A stretch of 48,847 nucleotides of DNA from the NCBI RefSeq assembly GCF_001435975.1, contig NZ_AYYR01000129.1, forward strand, positions 377-49,223, in the 5' to 3' direction. The notes beneath the pieces were generated by a model. That model was given only the letters and a program-made list of their open reading frames with translations. It ran no database searches and had not been told where the DNA came from. Origin of the DNA: Secundilactobacillus collinoides DSM 20515 = JCM 1123. GTDB lineage: Bacteria; Bacillota; Bacilli; Lactobacillales; Lactobacillaceae. A program made the position numbers and the translations under genes. How positions within the stretch are numbered: the stretch's first letter is position 1; each line of letters starts with the position of its first letter. Positions 15,781 to 27,264 of the stretch are shown here, one piece after another.

Positions 15781-16695
15781 CTATGGCAATAAATCTTTCA
15801 AATCCAAGCCCTTCGCATACCGATTCCGTAATGCCGCCAGTTTGACGGTAATAATCTGATTCTTATTCAGATGAGCGAAAACGCGCGCTTCTATCATCAG
15901 ACCCTCAACGTGGTCCTTTTCCTTCTTCTCGCGAATGGCGTTTTCCGCTGCCAGAAATTTCAGCCGTGGCAAATAGTATGTCACGTGTTTGATGGAACAG
16001 AGATTCATCCCCGTATCAATCAATTCGTCGCTCGTTTTTAACTGATCCTGCAGGGCGTAGTAGTAAGCCGTGTAAAAAATCAGTGTCAACAGGCGTAAAT
16101 CATCGCGCCGCGGGTCATCGTCCGATTGGGGCTTTTCGAGTTGTGTTTTGATAAAGTCGTTCACTTTGCAGAAATAAAATTGTGCCCGCTCAAACTGTTG
16201 TTTTCGGATATAGGTCAGGCCGGATCCCACGTACGCCAACTGAGAAAAGATAGTATCATGGCGTTCATCCAAATCGTTTAAAATTTGAGAAAAATCATAT
16301 AAAACGACCTCTGGCGCTCGGTTGATCAGAGCATTCAGCATCCCGCGCAGGTAATAAAATTGAATCCGCAGCGGGATTGGGCTGATCTGTTCTTCATCAA
16401 TGGCCGAAATCGTCTGCAACACCGTTTGGTAGTCACCCATTGCGAGTTGGCGTTCCGCCGTGTCCAGCTGTTTTTGAATCTGATTGGTCGACGAAATTTC
16501 ATCCGAGTTCAGGTCATCAATGGTCAGCCCAATTCGGGTACATAGTTGCGTCAGTATCACCAACGACGGCACCCGGCCGCTGGATTCAAACTTGCTTAAC
16601 GTTGACTGCGTGCAGATACCCTCACACATTTTGACCTGTGAAATCCGCAATTCTTTCCTGCGGTCAACAAATTTCTTTATGTTCATCTTAATCAT
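15781..16695 (-). CDS. XRE-family regulator with TPR-like C terminus (Rgg/PlcR-like layout)
   Basis: The N-terminal helix-turn-helix is at about residues 8-60 (RRKELRISQVKMCEGICTQS, then TLSKFESSGRVPS). The rest is all-helical with tetratricopeptide-like repeats, as in Rgg/MutR/PlcR regulators that sense peptides. Two starts are possible: ATG at 16695 or at 16686. It begins 13 bases after the SufT-like gene stop, so the two form one operon. That operon starts from a promoter bearing the Fe-S-associated motif at 17169-17186, which makes this protein a candidate regulator of that motif. No peptide pheromone gene was found next to it. Confidence 0.85.
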   Translation of the reverse strand: MIKMNIKKFVDRRKELRISQVKMCEGICTQSTLSKFESSGRVPSLVILTQLCTRIGLTIDDLNSDEISSTNQIQKQLDTAERQLAMGDYQTVLQTISAIDEEQISPIPLRIQFYYLRGMLNALINRAPEVVLYDFSQILNDLDERHDTIFSQLAYVGSGLTYIRKQQFERAQFYFCKVNDFIKTQLEKPQSDDDPRRDDLRLLTLIFYTAYYYALQDQLKTSDELIDTGMNLCSIKHVTYYLPRLKFLAAENAIREKKEKDHVEGLMIEARVFAHLNKNQIITVKLAALRNRYAKGLDLKDLLP

Positions 16696-16707
16696 CCATT
16701 CCTATCA

Positions 16708-17043
16708 TTATCCGTGAATGCCCAGGGCGACCTTTGCGAACCGGCTCAGCCGATCCATATCCCATGCTGGTTCCCAGACAAGGTTGATATCACAAGCCTT
16801 CACGCCTTCAACAGAGACAACAGCTTGAGTAATCTGCTCATTTAACAAATCGCCCAGCGGACAGCCCATGGTTGTCAGGGTCATGGTCACCACACAACTG
16901 CCGTTATCGTCCACATTAATGTCGTAAATCAAACCGAGATTGACCATGTCGATACCAAGTTCAGGATCGATCACATCCTCAAGTGCTGTCAGGACATTAT
17001 TTTCAATGGGTGAAAAATCCTTACCTAATTCTTCGTCTGCCAT
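16708..17043 (-). CDS. sufT: SufT-like (MIP18/DUF59) Fe-S assembly factor
   Basis: A 111-residue single-domain MIP18 protein. DPELGIDMVNLGLIY is at residues 27-41 and the conserved TTMGCPLGDLL holds Cys61. The family helps deliver Fe-S clusters to client proteins such as aconitase and LipA, both encoded here. AGGGGT precedes the ATG. It is the first gene of an operon with the XRE regulator and divergent from flavodoxin. The shared promoter motif ties it to the suf operon. The symbol is by family and context. Confidence 0.85.
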   Translation of the reverse strand: MADEELGKDFSPIENNVLTALEDVIDPELGIDMVNLGLIYDINVDDNGSCVVTMTLTTMGCPLGDLLNEQITQAVVSVEGVKACDINLVWEPAWDMDRLSRFAKVALGIHG

Positions 17044-17140
17044 GTTGTACCCCTCCGTTATTTTTCAATTCAATTTTCGGTTCAGCCGACAATTCCTTCA
17101 GAATCGTCTTCAAGTTAAAAAATATTCTTTCAATACCCTA

Positions 17141-17169
17141 ATTATGCCACGAAAATATTCCTAGTGGAA
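17141..17169 (-). promoter_or_regulatory. sufT operon promoter
   Basis: On the minus strand TTCCAC, a 17-base spacer and CATAAT. The -35 abuts the shared motif at 17169-17186. Confidence 0.55.
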
Positions 17170-17186
17170 TTAGTCATTTCCCTTAT
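17169..17186. promoter_or_regulatory. Shared Fe-S/lipoate motif between sufT and flavodoxin
   Basis: ATTAGTCATTTCCCTTAT. Read on the minus strand with two flanking bases, ATAAGGGAAATGACTAATTC, it matches the suf promoter site in 18 of 20 positions. It abuts both -35 boxes, and its centre lies about 43 bases from each predicted start, so one bound activator could serve both promoters. Confidence 0.6.
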
Positions 17187-17214
17187 TAAGCAAAAAACAT
17201 AAAAATGATATACT
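17186..17214 (+). promoter_or_regulatory. Flavodoxin promoter
   Basis: TTAAGC (17186-17191), a 17-base spacer and TATACT (17209-17214), with TGA before the -10. The untranslated leader would be only about 20 bases. Confidence 0.6.
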
Positions 17215-17239
17215 TTTATACTGAAAGGTGTTGATATTG

Positions 17240-17689
17240 ATGAATGCATCCGTCATTTACGCGTCACTTACTGGAAACAACGAAGAAGTCGCTGAAATCG
17301 TTGTTCAACAGCTGAAAGATAAGGGTCTCGACCCTGAACTAACTGAAATCTCACAGGCCGATGCCGAGGATCTGGAAGACGACGACCTAATCGTTATCGT
17401 GCCTTATACCGACGGCGAAGGTGAACTTCCTGATGAAGGGATGGACTTCTACGAGGATATCCAAGACCTTGACCTCACTGGTAAAGTCTTCGGTGTTACC
17501 GGGTCCGGCGATACCTTCTACGGCGATGACTACTGCAAAGCTGTCACCTATTTTGATAAGCAAATTGCCGGTACCGGCGCCACTCGCGGAGCCGAACCGC
17601 TGTTTATTAATTTACAGGCCGATGATGAGGATAAGAAGCACTTAGATGCTTTTACTGACGCATTGTTGAAAGCAAGTAACGCAGCGTAA
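17240..17689 (+). CDS. Flavodoxin
   Basis: Small FMN-binding electron carrier, 149 residues from the ATG at 17240, which is preceded by AAAGGTG; a GTG at 17228 overlaps that site. The phosphate loop SLTGNNEE is at residues 9-16, the FMN-binding segment PYTDGEGELPDEG near 54-67 and GSGDTFYGDDYC near 89-100, with the acidic composition typical of flavodoxins. Flavodoxin can supply electrons to radical-SAM enzymes such as LipA and to Fe-S assembly. Sharing a motif with suf and sufT fits that job. Confidence 0.92.
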   Translation: MNASVIYASLTGNNEEVAEIVVQQLKDKGLDPELTEISQADAEDLEDDDLIVIVPYTDGEGELPDEGMDFYEDIQDLDLTGKVFGVTGSGDTFYGDDYCKAVTYFDKQIAGTGATRGAEPLFINLQADDEDKKHLDAFTDALLKASNAA

Positions 17690-18001
17690 TGTGACTATTA
17701 TTCCTAAATGGGAAATAAGGGACTGGTTGATTTCTTGACTGGTCCTTTTTGTATGCACACTGTTTTGTTGCATTATGGAATTATAGTACCAACAACAGCA
17801 CGTAAGCTGCTCCAAAATACTGCTAAAAATGGCTGTTGCTACGTGAATAGCGTTTTAATGACCCACCTTCAATTTGCGGCCAGGAATTCACTCAGGTACA
17901 CATTTTTCGTTAATTCTGGGTATTGTTTTAACGGTGCGCACAAGCGTCCTTCAAACGTTTGTAGGGATTAATTATCGAGGGTGACAAATGTTGGAAAAAT
18001 T
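17690..18001. other. Intergenic, no gene supported
   Basis: A weak stem with a T-run at about 17722-17755 may terminate flavodoxin. An open frame at 17708-17971 has no ribosome binding site and no recognisable protein; I do not call it. Confidence 0.4.
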
Positions 18002-18043
18002 AAAAATCCTGTTCACCAGTTTGTCGGTGAGACAGGATTTTTA
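18002..18043. terminator. Bidirectional terminator
   Basis: AAAAATCCTGT and ACAGGATTTTT with inner CACC/GGTG form a strong hairpin with A- and T-runs. No gene ends close by on either strand, so it may belong to an unrecognised transcript from 17750-18000. Confidence 0.75.
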
Positions 18044-18175
18044 TTGTGGCTTATTTAATTTGAAACATTTGGGGTATTGCAACGTATTGCTAAGCTAAGT
18101 TACGTTGCGAATGAGGTCGCGTTTCTTGCTGTTGGACATTTGCGGCTAAGCCCCTTTGGGTTGGCGTTCGAATGT

Positions 18176-18544
18176 TCTTGAGCTGAAACGTGCTTCAAAA
18201 AGCTGTGGGCTCCTGCGTAAGCAACTTCCGGCACAAAATCCACGGGATTGTGCTTCTGATTGCCTGAGTTGTCCTTGCGACGTGCGGTGCTTTTACATTG
18301 CCGAAACGTGCTCCGCAAGGCTGAGGGCTCCTGCGTAAGCAACTTCCGGCACAAAATCCAAAACCGGGATTGTGCTTTTGATTGCCTGAGTTGTCCTTGC
18401 GACGTGCGGTGCTTTTACATTGCTGAAACGTGCTCCGCAAGGCTGAGGGCTCCTGCGTAAGCAACTTCCGGCACAAAATCCAAAACCGGGATTTTATGCC
18501 GAAAGTTACTTACGCTCCGCCCTCAAAACGCCTTGCTCCGCACT
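18176..18544 (-). repeat. Hairpin element array A3 (family A)
   Basis: Three left halves occur: GCAACTTCCGGCACAAAATCC begins at 18221, 18339 and 18461, with units of 118 and 122 bases, the first one diverged. Each unit carries the arm TGAAACGTGCTCCGCAAGG and GAGGGCTCCTGCGTAA. Only the last has the full right arm, through GCCGAAAGTTACTTACGC and GCTCCGCCCTC to GCTCCGCACT. Read on the minus strand, the element begins TAGAGTGCGGAGC, and that TAG is the sufB stop codon. Confidence 0.85.
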
Positions 18545-19951
18545 CTAGCCTATAGACCCCTCCATCTCAAAACTAATCAGCCGGTTCAACTCAACCGCAT
18601 ATTCCATCGGTAACTGCTTGGTAAATGGTTCCACGAAGCCCATGATGATCATTTCGGTTGCTTTTGCTTCTGAAATGCCACGGCTCATCAAGTAGTAGAG
18701 TTGTTCCTCTGAAATTTTTGAGACTCTGGCCTCATGTTCCATCGCCACATTGCCGTTGTAGATTTCGTTATACGGAATCGTGTCTGACGATGACTGGTCA
18801 TCCATGATGATCGTGTCACACTCCACGTGGGCCTTTGAGCCGTCCGACTTGTCCGTAAAACGCACCGTCCCACGGTAATCAGTCGACCCACCCGTTTTGG
18901 CGATTGACTTTGATACGATGGAACTCGAGGTGTTTGGCGCGTTGTGGATCATCCGCGCACCGGAATCTTGGTGGATTCCGTTACTTGCGACGGCAATCGA
19001 CAACATTGTGCCGTGGGCGCCGCGGCCGTTTAGATAAACGCTTGGATACTTCATGGTGACTTTTGAACCGAGGTTCCCGTCGACCCATTCCATCGTGGCG
19101 TTTTCTTCAGCGGCTGCCCGCTTGGTTTCCAGACTGTACACGTTATCCGACCAGTTTTGAATCGTGGTGTAACGGCAGTATGCGTCACGCTCCACGTTCA
19201 CTTCAACAACCGCAGCGTGCAAACTATCTGACGAGTAGTTTGGTGCGGTACAACCTTCAACGTAGTCCACGCGAGCGCCCTCATCAACGATGATCAGGGT
19301 CCGTTCGAACTGGCCTGAGTTTTCTGAGTTCAACCGGAAGTATGATTGAATTGGCGTCTTTGTTTGAACACCCTTAGGCACGTAAATGAATGACCCGCCT
19401 GACCAGACGGCACCGTTCAACGCAGCGAACTTGTTGTCGAATGGCTTAACCAGTTTACCGAACCACTTCTTGAATAACTCTGGGTATTCACGCAACGCGG
19501 TATCCGTATCGGTGAAAATGATACCCAGCTTGTCAAAATCATCCTTCATGTTGTGGTAAACCACTTCGGACTCGTATTGTGCTGAGGAGCCAGCTAAATA
19601 CTTTCGTTCAGCTTCCGGCACCCCTAACCGGTCGAAGGTCTTTTTGATATCATCGGGCACATCGTTCCAGTCACGGTACTTTTTATCGGTCATTTTTTGG
19701 TAGTAACGCATGTTTTTCAGATCCAGTTTAGTCAAGTCAGGCCCGTATGACGGGTATGGCATTTCCTTGTAGATCTTGTAGGCGTTTAACCGGTAGTCCA
19801 GCATCCACTGTGGTTCCTTCTTCTCGGCAGAAATTTCACGAACGATGTCTTCGGTCAGACCACGCCCCGTTGTAAATTCTGGTTTCACGTCATCGTGGAA
19901 CCCGTATTCGTAATCTTGGTCGTTTTTAACACTATCAGGTATTTCGCTCAT
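18545..19951 (-). CDS. sufB: Fe-S cluster scaffold protein SufB
   Basis: Core scaffold of the SUF machinery; with SufC and SufD it forms the complex that builds Fe-S clusters. The 468-residue length is typical. The beta-helix core shows [20 protein letters not shown] and the C-terminal [20 protein letters not shown] helix that binds SufC. It is last in the sufCDSUB operon, three bases after sufU, with AAGGAGG before the ATG. Its TAG stop is the first triplet of hairpin element A3. Confidence 0.97.
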   Translation of the reverse strand: MSEIPDSVKNDQDYEYGFHDDVKPEFTTGRGLTEDIVREISAEKKEPQWMLDYRLNAYKIYKEMPYPSYGPDLTKLDLKNMRYYQKMTDKKYRDWNDVPDDIKKTFDRLGVPEAERKYLAGSSAQYESEVVYHNMKDDFDKLGIIFTDTDTALREYPELFKKWFGKLVKPFDNKFAALNGAVWSGGSFIYVPKGVQTKTPIQSYFRLNSENSGQFERTLIIVDEGARVDYVEGCTAPNYSSDSLHAAVVEVNVERDAYCRYTTIQNWSDNVYSLETKRAAAEENATMEWVDGNLGSKVTMKYPSVYLNGRGAHGTMLSIAVASNGIHQDSGARMIHNAPNTSSSIVSKSIAKTGGSTDYRGTVRFTDKSDGSKAHVECDTIIMDDQSSSDTIPYNEIYNGNVAMEHEARVSKISEEQLYYLMSRGISEAKATEMIIMGFVEPFTKQLPMEYAVELNRLISFEMEGSIG

Positions 19952-19954
19952 TCG

Positions 19955-22935
<2,981 letters not shown>

Positions 22936-22946
22936 AATGGGCCTCC

Positions 22947-23741
22947 TTAGTCTTCGTCAACGAGGTTAACGTCCAGGCCAAGTTCGTCACGCAAACCAGC
23001 GTACCCTTCGTCTTCCAGTTTCTGAGCCAGGTCAGCATCACCGGTTTTGACAATTCTGCCGCCCATCATGACGTGTACAACGTCAGGCACAATGTAATTT
23101 AACAGGCGTTGATAGTGGGTAATGATCAGTGAGCCAAAGTCGTCGCCGCGCAGGGAATTGACCCCTTTTGAAACGACTTTGAGGGCATCGATATCAAGTC
23201 CTGAATCAATTTCATCAAGTAGTGCGAAAGATGGCTTGATCATCAGTAGTTGTAAAATTTCGTTCCGTTTCTTTTCACCGCCAGAAAAACCTTCGTTGAG
23301 GTAACGTTCCGTCATCTCTTGGCTCATATCCAACAATTCCAAGTTCTTATCGAGTTCCTTCAAGAAGGCCATAACGGAGATCTGGTTATCTTGTGGCCGG
23401 CGAGCGTTCATTGCAGCCCGTAAGAATTCAGCGTTAGTGACCCCCTGGATTTCAGCGGGGTATTGCATCCCGAGGAACAGGCCTTTTCGGGCACGTTCGT
23501 CAACGGGCATTTTAATGATGCTTTCACCGTTTAACAGAATATCGCCTTTCGTGACGTGATAGGCTGGCTGGCCCATAATCGTTTGCGACAGGGTTGATTT
23601 CCCAGTCCCGTTGGGGCCCATGATGGCATGAATTTCGCCGGTCTTCATCGACAGGTTCACACCCGTTAAAATTTCACGTTTCGTTTGTTTCTCTTCGTCT
23701 TCAACTTCAACATGTAAATCTTTAATTTCCAAAGTAGCCAT
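22947..23741 (-). CDS. sufC: Fe-S assembly ATPase SufC
   Basis: ABC-type ATPase that drives shape changes in SufBD. Walker A GPNGTGKST is at residues 42-50, signature FSGGEKKR at about 152-159 and Walker B ALLDEIDSGLD at 173-183. Length 264 is normal. It is the first gene of sufCDSUB, about 155 bases after the predicted start of transcription. Confidence 0.97.
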   Translation of the reverse strand: MATLEIKDLHVEVEDEEKQTKREILTGVNLSMKTGEIHAIMGPNGTGKSTLSQTIMGQPAYHVTKGDILLNGESIIKMPVDERARKGLFLGMQYPAEIQGVTNAEFLRAAMNARRPQDNQISVMAFLKELDKNLELLDMSQEMTERYLNEGFSGGEKKRNEILQLLMIKPSFALLDEIDSGLDIDALKVVSKGVNSLRGDDFGSLIITHYQRLLNYIVPDVVHVMMGGRIVKTGDADLAQKLEDEGYAGLRDELGLDVNLVDED

Positions 23742-23902
23742 TATCTATCATCCTCCACTGAAAGTGATTATCTTTAAATTACTCTTTTAACGAACATTAT
23801 CAAGCCCAATTAAATATTCCCAAGAATCATAATTTTCTCATAATCCCTGTTAGAATACGACATTAAAGGCGATTAAACGGGCTTTATTCTTTACATAAAT
23901 AA

Positions 23903-23931
23903 ATTATAGTCTGCTGGCAGTTCAAAAAGAA
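23903..23931 (-). promoter_or_regulatory. suf operon promoter
   Basis: On the minus strand TTCTTT, a 17-base spacer and TATAAT. The weak -35 sits directly against the shared motif, as expected for an activated promoter. Confidence 0.6.
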
Positions 23932-23948
23932 TTAGGCATTTCCCCTAT
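23931..23948 (-). promoter_or_regulatory. Shared Fe-S/lipoate motif upstream of suf
   Basis: ATTAGGCATTTCCCCTAT (minus strand ATAGGGGAAATGCCTAAT) with a partial TAGG/CCTA inverted repeat. It is placed as at sufT/flavodoxin, centred about 43 bases from the predicted start. Confidence 0.6.
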
Positions 23949-24455
23949 CTCTGAAATAGCGCTATCATTGCGTTTTCCCCTATGATTAGTGAATTCCTTC
24001 CTTTGGGTATTCCATTATTCCTTGGAATAACTGTCATAACGGTATTCCGTCAATATTCCTGCAATTTTTTGTGTCTTTTATACGCAATGATTGGCGGTAA
24101 TTTGGCGCAGATTTTGATTTCAGGTTCATTCTGCAATGCCGCTCACTTTGAGCCAATTGCCAACACTTCTAAAATATCAAAATGCAGCTGAAACGCGTTT
24201 GTAGAGAAGTCACACTCGACCGCCTGTCATCCTTAATACAAGTGATTTCTCAGCATTTGTCGTCAGCACTGCACGGTAAAACAAATATTTCGTACATAAT
24301 CAAATTTGAAGTGGCGTCAACGCTAAATTAACATTGCCAATTTTGGCAAGTTTTTACTATTAATACCGATTATTCTAACCGCTCAGTTCTTTCAGCAGTA
24401 TAATAAGGCGATTTCATATCTTAAATTTAAGGATGCGGTTAGTTCGCATCCGTTA
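23949..24455. other. Long intergenic upstream of suf and the next gene
   Basis: AT-rich. TATTCC motifs recur between about 24000 and 24060, including the palindrome TATTCCTTGGAATA. A 69-codon frame at 23982 lacks a ribosome binding site. No gene is called. Confidence 0.4.
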
Positions 24456-24468
24456 AGGAGCAATCTCG

Positions 24469-24936
24469 ATGAGCTATAAAGTTAATTTTAAAACTGTGGA
24501 AACGACTGGTTTAGAATCCTCTCCAGTTGTTGATGCCCTCGCTGGGCTTCGAGCGAATGAAGCGCGTTATTTTTGGAACAAGTATCAACATGAATACGTC
24601 ACTGAGCCTGCTGGTGACCATCCTGAATTGCTTGACCGGGTCAACACGATTCTTCAGGAACGTGACATGGTGCTGCCGTACAAACCGCTGGAAGTTTCGG
24701 ATTTTGTTGTTGACGGGGTGCGCTGGACCTACGTTTTCTACGAGAATGGGTTATCAATCAACGTGCTCTACACTTTAGCAGATGGTGGCAAATGGGCCGT
24801 TGGCTTCAAGCTCTCTGACGGCATGGCGATTCCGGATGTCTTTGAAGGCAAGTTCAAATTTGCCCGCCAGCGCTCCAAACTCGCAGGAACGATTCGCGGG
24901 TCGTTCTTTAAGATCAAGGGCGACTATCCCGATTAA
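24469..24936 (+). CDS. Conserved-looking hypothetical protein
   Basis: 155 residues, with a good AAGGAG site before the ATG and its own terminator, so it is very probably a real gene. It is soluble, with no signal peptide, membrane segment or motif that I recognise. The second half looks beta-rich (WTYVFYENGLSINVLYTLAD, then KWAVGFKLSDG). It lies alone on the plus strand between the suf operon and the lipoate genes, so a link to Fe-S or lipoate metabolism is possible but unsupported. Confidence 0.75.
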   Translation: MSYKVNFKTVETTGLESSPVVDALAGLRANEARYFWNKYQHEYVTEPAGDHPELLDRVNTILQERDMVLPYKPLEVSDFVVDGVRWTYVFYENGLSINVLYTLADGGKWAVGFKLSDGMAIPDVFEGKFKFARQRSKLAGTIRGSFFKIKGDYPD

Positions 24937-24960
24937 TCCAAATGGCAATGAACACAAAAA

Positions 24961-24986
24961 GCGACCCACAGCCGGGCCGTTTTTTG
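24961..24986 (+). terminator. Weak terminator after 24469 gene
   Basis: CGACCC and GGGCCG (one mismatch) then six T. Confidence 0.45.
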
Positions 24987-24995
24987 CGTCCATAG

Positions 24996-25028
24996 AAAAA
25001 GGTATCACCGCATGACTGCAGCGATACC
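24996..25028 (-). terminator. lplA terminator
   Basis: On the minus strand GGTATCGC pairs with GGTGATACC, then five T, just after the lplA stop. Confidence 0.75.
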
Positions 25029-25034
25029 TATCTC

Positions 25035-26021
25035 TTACTCTTCAAATAATACCGCACTGAGCTGCTCAGCATCGATGCCTAAAATCGGTGTACGGGTCAG
25101 CTGTTTGGCAATCGTCTGGGTCACCGTGCCACGTTGATATGGCTGACCCAGCAACGCTCTATCGAACTGGACGGCATCCAGGTTGCTAAAGAAGTCCCCT
25201 GAAAGTTTCACCGCCGATAAATGGTCGTCCGCCAAACTGTAATCAATCTGAACGAGCCCGCCACCCTTGATGTAGCGCTTATGGGTCGTTTGAAACGTTT
25301 GCCGGTTCCCGTAAATCACGGCGGGATCCGCAAACCGTGCTTTGGCAATAGCATCGATTCGCGTTTCATCCTCAGCTGTCAGGGTCACCGTACGACAGTG
25401 ATTAGCCGTCACAACGGCCTCAATGATGCCTTGGCGAAATTGGTCAGCGGTCCATTCCGGTTTTTGTACCTTAAGATTGATCGTCCGCTGGTGAACTGAA
25501 TGAATGTGCTTAGCCTTTTGTTTAACCGGGTCGACCCGAAGGACGCTGGCCATGGCGGCCATATCGGAATCAAATAGTAAACTGCCATGGTGCAGCTTAT
25601 AGCCGGGTTCCTCATACTGGGCACTCCCGGATACCTTGAGGCCGTCAACGACTAAATCATTGCGGCTATCAGTGGAGGCGTGGATTCCCACAGCAACCAG
25701 CGCTTTTTGAATGAGCGCCAAGCCTTCTGAGAAGTCCAAATCGTTGGCTTGATCCGGCATGATCAGGGTAAACTGGCACCCGCCTTCATCCGTATAGATG
25801 GTACCGCCACCCGAATACCGGCGGACCACCGTGAGACCGTGCGCGTCTACTTCGTTTAGATTCAGCTCCGAAAACGCATCCTGGTACTTGCCAAGCATCA
25901 CCGTTGGCGTCGTCGTCCACAGCATGAACACCGGCTCCGTGAACCGATTATGGGTCATCAGGTCATACTCCAGTGCGAAGTTATGATACACATCTCGCGA
26001 CGTCACTGGCAGATAGATCAT
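25035..26021 (-). CDS. lplA: Lipoate-protein ligase A family protein
   Basis: Attaches lipoate (or octanoate) to lipoyl-domain lysines via lipoyl-AMP. The signature RRYSGGGTIYTDEG is at residues 67-80, catalytic Lys129 in DGLKVSGSA, and the C-terminal accessory domain of LplA is present, giving 328 residues. Its start overlaps the lipA stop by four bases (ATGA), so the two are one operon. The free lipoyl-domain gene upstream is a plausible substrate. Confidence 0.93.
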   Translation of the reverse strand: MIYLPVTSRDVYHNFALEYDLMTHNRFTEPVFMLWTTTPTVMLGKYQDAFSELNLNEVDAHGLTVVRRYSGGGTIYTDEGGCQFTLIMPDQANDLDFSEGLALIQKALVAVGIHASTDSRNDLVVDGLKVSGSAQYEEPGYKLHHGSLLFDSDMAAMASVLRVDPVKQKAKHIHSVHQRTINLKVQKPEWTADQFRQGIIEAVVTANHCRTVTLTAEDETRIDAIAKARFADPAVIYGNRQTFQTTHKRYIKGGGLVQIDYSLADDHLSAVKLSGDFFSNLDAVQFDRALLGQPYQRGTVTQTIAKQLTRTPILGIDAEQLSAVLFEE

Positions 26022-26911
26022 TTGTTATAAACGGCCTCCAACTCTTCCTTAGCTTTGTATGAACTCCGTACCAATGGTGAGCTGGCAACGAACTTGAAGC
26101 CGCGGCTCATCGCTTCCTTATAATACTTTTGATACCGTTCCATTGGGACCCATTCACGCAACCGGTAGTTCTTTGGACCTGGTTGGACGTACTGGCCAAT
26201 GGTCAAGAAGTCAACATCCACGGCACGCAGATCGTCCATCAATTGGTAAACTTCTTCGTCTTTTTCGCCTAAACCAAGCATGATCCCGGTCTTGACGTAG
26301 GTTTCCTTAGGCGCGTGTTCCTTGACGTACTTCAAGACGCCAAGTGAGCAGTCGTATGTGGCCCGGTTCCGGACCTTAGGTGTAATTGAACGCACCGTTT
26401 CCATGTTGTGGTTAAACACGTCAGGCTTGGCCGCGATAACCTTGTCCAAGCAATCTGTCCGACCTTGGAAATCAGGGGTCAGCACTTCAATCGTTGTATC
26501 TGGGTTCAGTTCGCGAATGGCATTGATGGTGCGCACAAATTGGTCGGCACCTAGATCAGGCAAGTCGTCCCGGTCAACACTGGTAACCACCACGTGACTG
26601 AGTTCCAATTTCTTGGTTGCTTGGGCGACCCGCAATGGTTCGAATAAATCAACTTCTTGCGGATTGCCGTGAGGAATGTCGCAGAACCGACAGGCCCGGG
26701 TACAGTTAGGGCCAAGGATAATAAATGACGCGGTCCCGCTCCCGAAACATTCCCCTAAGTTGGGGCAGTTTGCTTCGGCACAGACAGTGTTGAGTTTCAT
26801 GCCTTTCAGCATGTCCTCCATCTTGTCGACTTTCTTTTGATCATAGGTCACCTTTAACCAAGTTGGCTTGGTAGCGGCAACTGCAACTTTTGCGTGTTCG
26901 TGTTTTGCCAT
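26018..26911 (-). CDS. lipA: Lipoyl synthase
   Basis: Radical-SAM enzyme that inserts two sulfurs into octanoyl groups on a lipoyl domain. 297 residues from the ATG at 26911; a GTG nine bases earlier is possible, and both have weak ribosome binding sites. Auxiliary cluster ligands Cys44, Cys49 and Cys55 (CAEANCPNLGEC) and radical-SAM Cys70, Cys74 and Cys77 (CTRACRFC) are intact, as is the C-terminal RSSY serine. It needs Fe-S clusters, presumably from the nearby SUF system. Confidence 0.96.
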   Translation of the reverse strand: MAKHEHAKVAVAATKPTWLKVTYDQKKVDKMEDMLKGMKLNTVCAEANCPNLGECFGSGTASFIILGPNCTRACRFCDIPHGNPQEVDLFEPLRVAQATKKLELSHVVVTSVDRDDLPDLGADQFVRTINAIRELNPDTTIEVLTPDFQGRTDCLDKVIAAKPDVFNHNMETVRSITPKVRNRATYDCSLGVLKYVKEHAPKETYVKTGIMLGLGEKDEEVYQLMDDLRAVDVDFLTIGQYVQPGPKNYRLREWVPMERYQKYYKEAMSRGFKFVASSPLVRSSYKAKEELEAVYNK

Positions 26912-27049
26912 GTTTGTCACTCTGCTTTCTGAGATGGTGTTGGGCCGTCTCTGTTTTGGGTTGTTTTAAATTCTGTTATTGATGTTTTTTAGTAGGATGT
27001 TTTTTATTAGTTTGTGGTCATTTGGTTGGCTGTTTTGTTGATTTTTCCT
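26912..27049 (-). other. Leader between hairpin array A4 and lipA
   Basis: T-rich on the plus strand. No clear minus-strand promoter for lipA was found, so lipA and lplA may be read from the lipoyl gene promoter through array A4. Confidence 0.35.
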
Positions 27050-27264
27050 GGCAACCTTGCCGAAACGTGCTCCGCGAGGCAGAGGGCTCCTGCATAAGGC
27101 ACCTGGCCCCAAAAGTCAGGCCCGGACTTTTCCTGGCAACCTTGCCGAAACGTGCTCCGCGAGGCAGAGGGCTCCTGCGTAAGGCACCTGGCCCAAAAAG
27201 TCAGGCCCGGACTTTTTGGGCCAGGTGCCTTACGCTCCGCCCTCTAAGCGCCTCGCTCCGCACT
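27050..27264 (-). repeat. Hairpin element array A4 (family A)
   Basis: Two left halves (CGTGCTCCGCGAGGCAGAGG, then CTCCTGC) lie about 105 bases apart, and one full right arm closes the array. The last unit has a near-perfect stem of GCGTAAGGCACCTGGCCC and AAAAAGTC around AGGCCC. Read on the minus strand the element begins TAGAGTGCGGAG, whose TAG is the stop of the lipoyl-domain gene. It lies between that gene and lipA. Confidence 0.85.

Noticed and set aside
17708-17971. 87-codon frame after flavodoxin
   Set aside because: No ribosome binding site, no recognisable features, starts right at the flavodoxin terminator region.
18156-18476. Overlapping repeated ORFs on both strands
   Set aside because: Artefacts of array A3; open on both strands because the repeat is palindromic and GC-rich.
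23982-24191. 69-codon hydrophobic frame upstream of suf
   Set aside because: No ribosome binding site or promoter; composition follows the AT-rich background.
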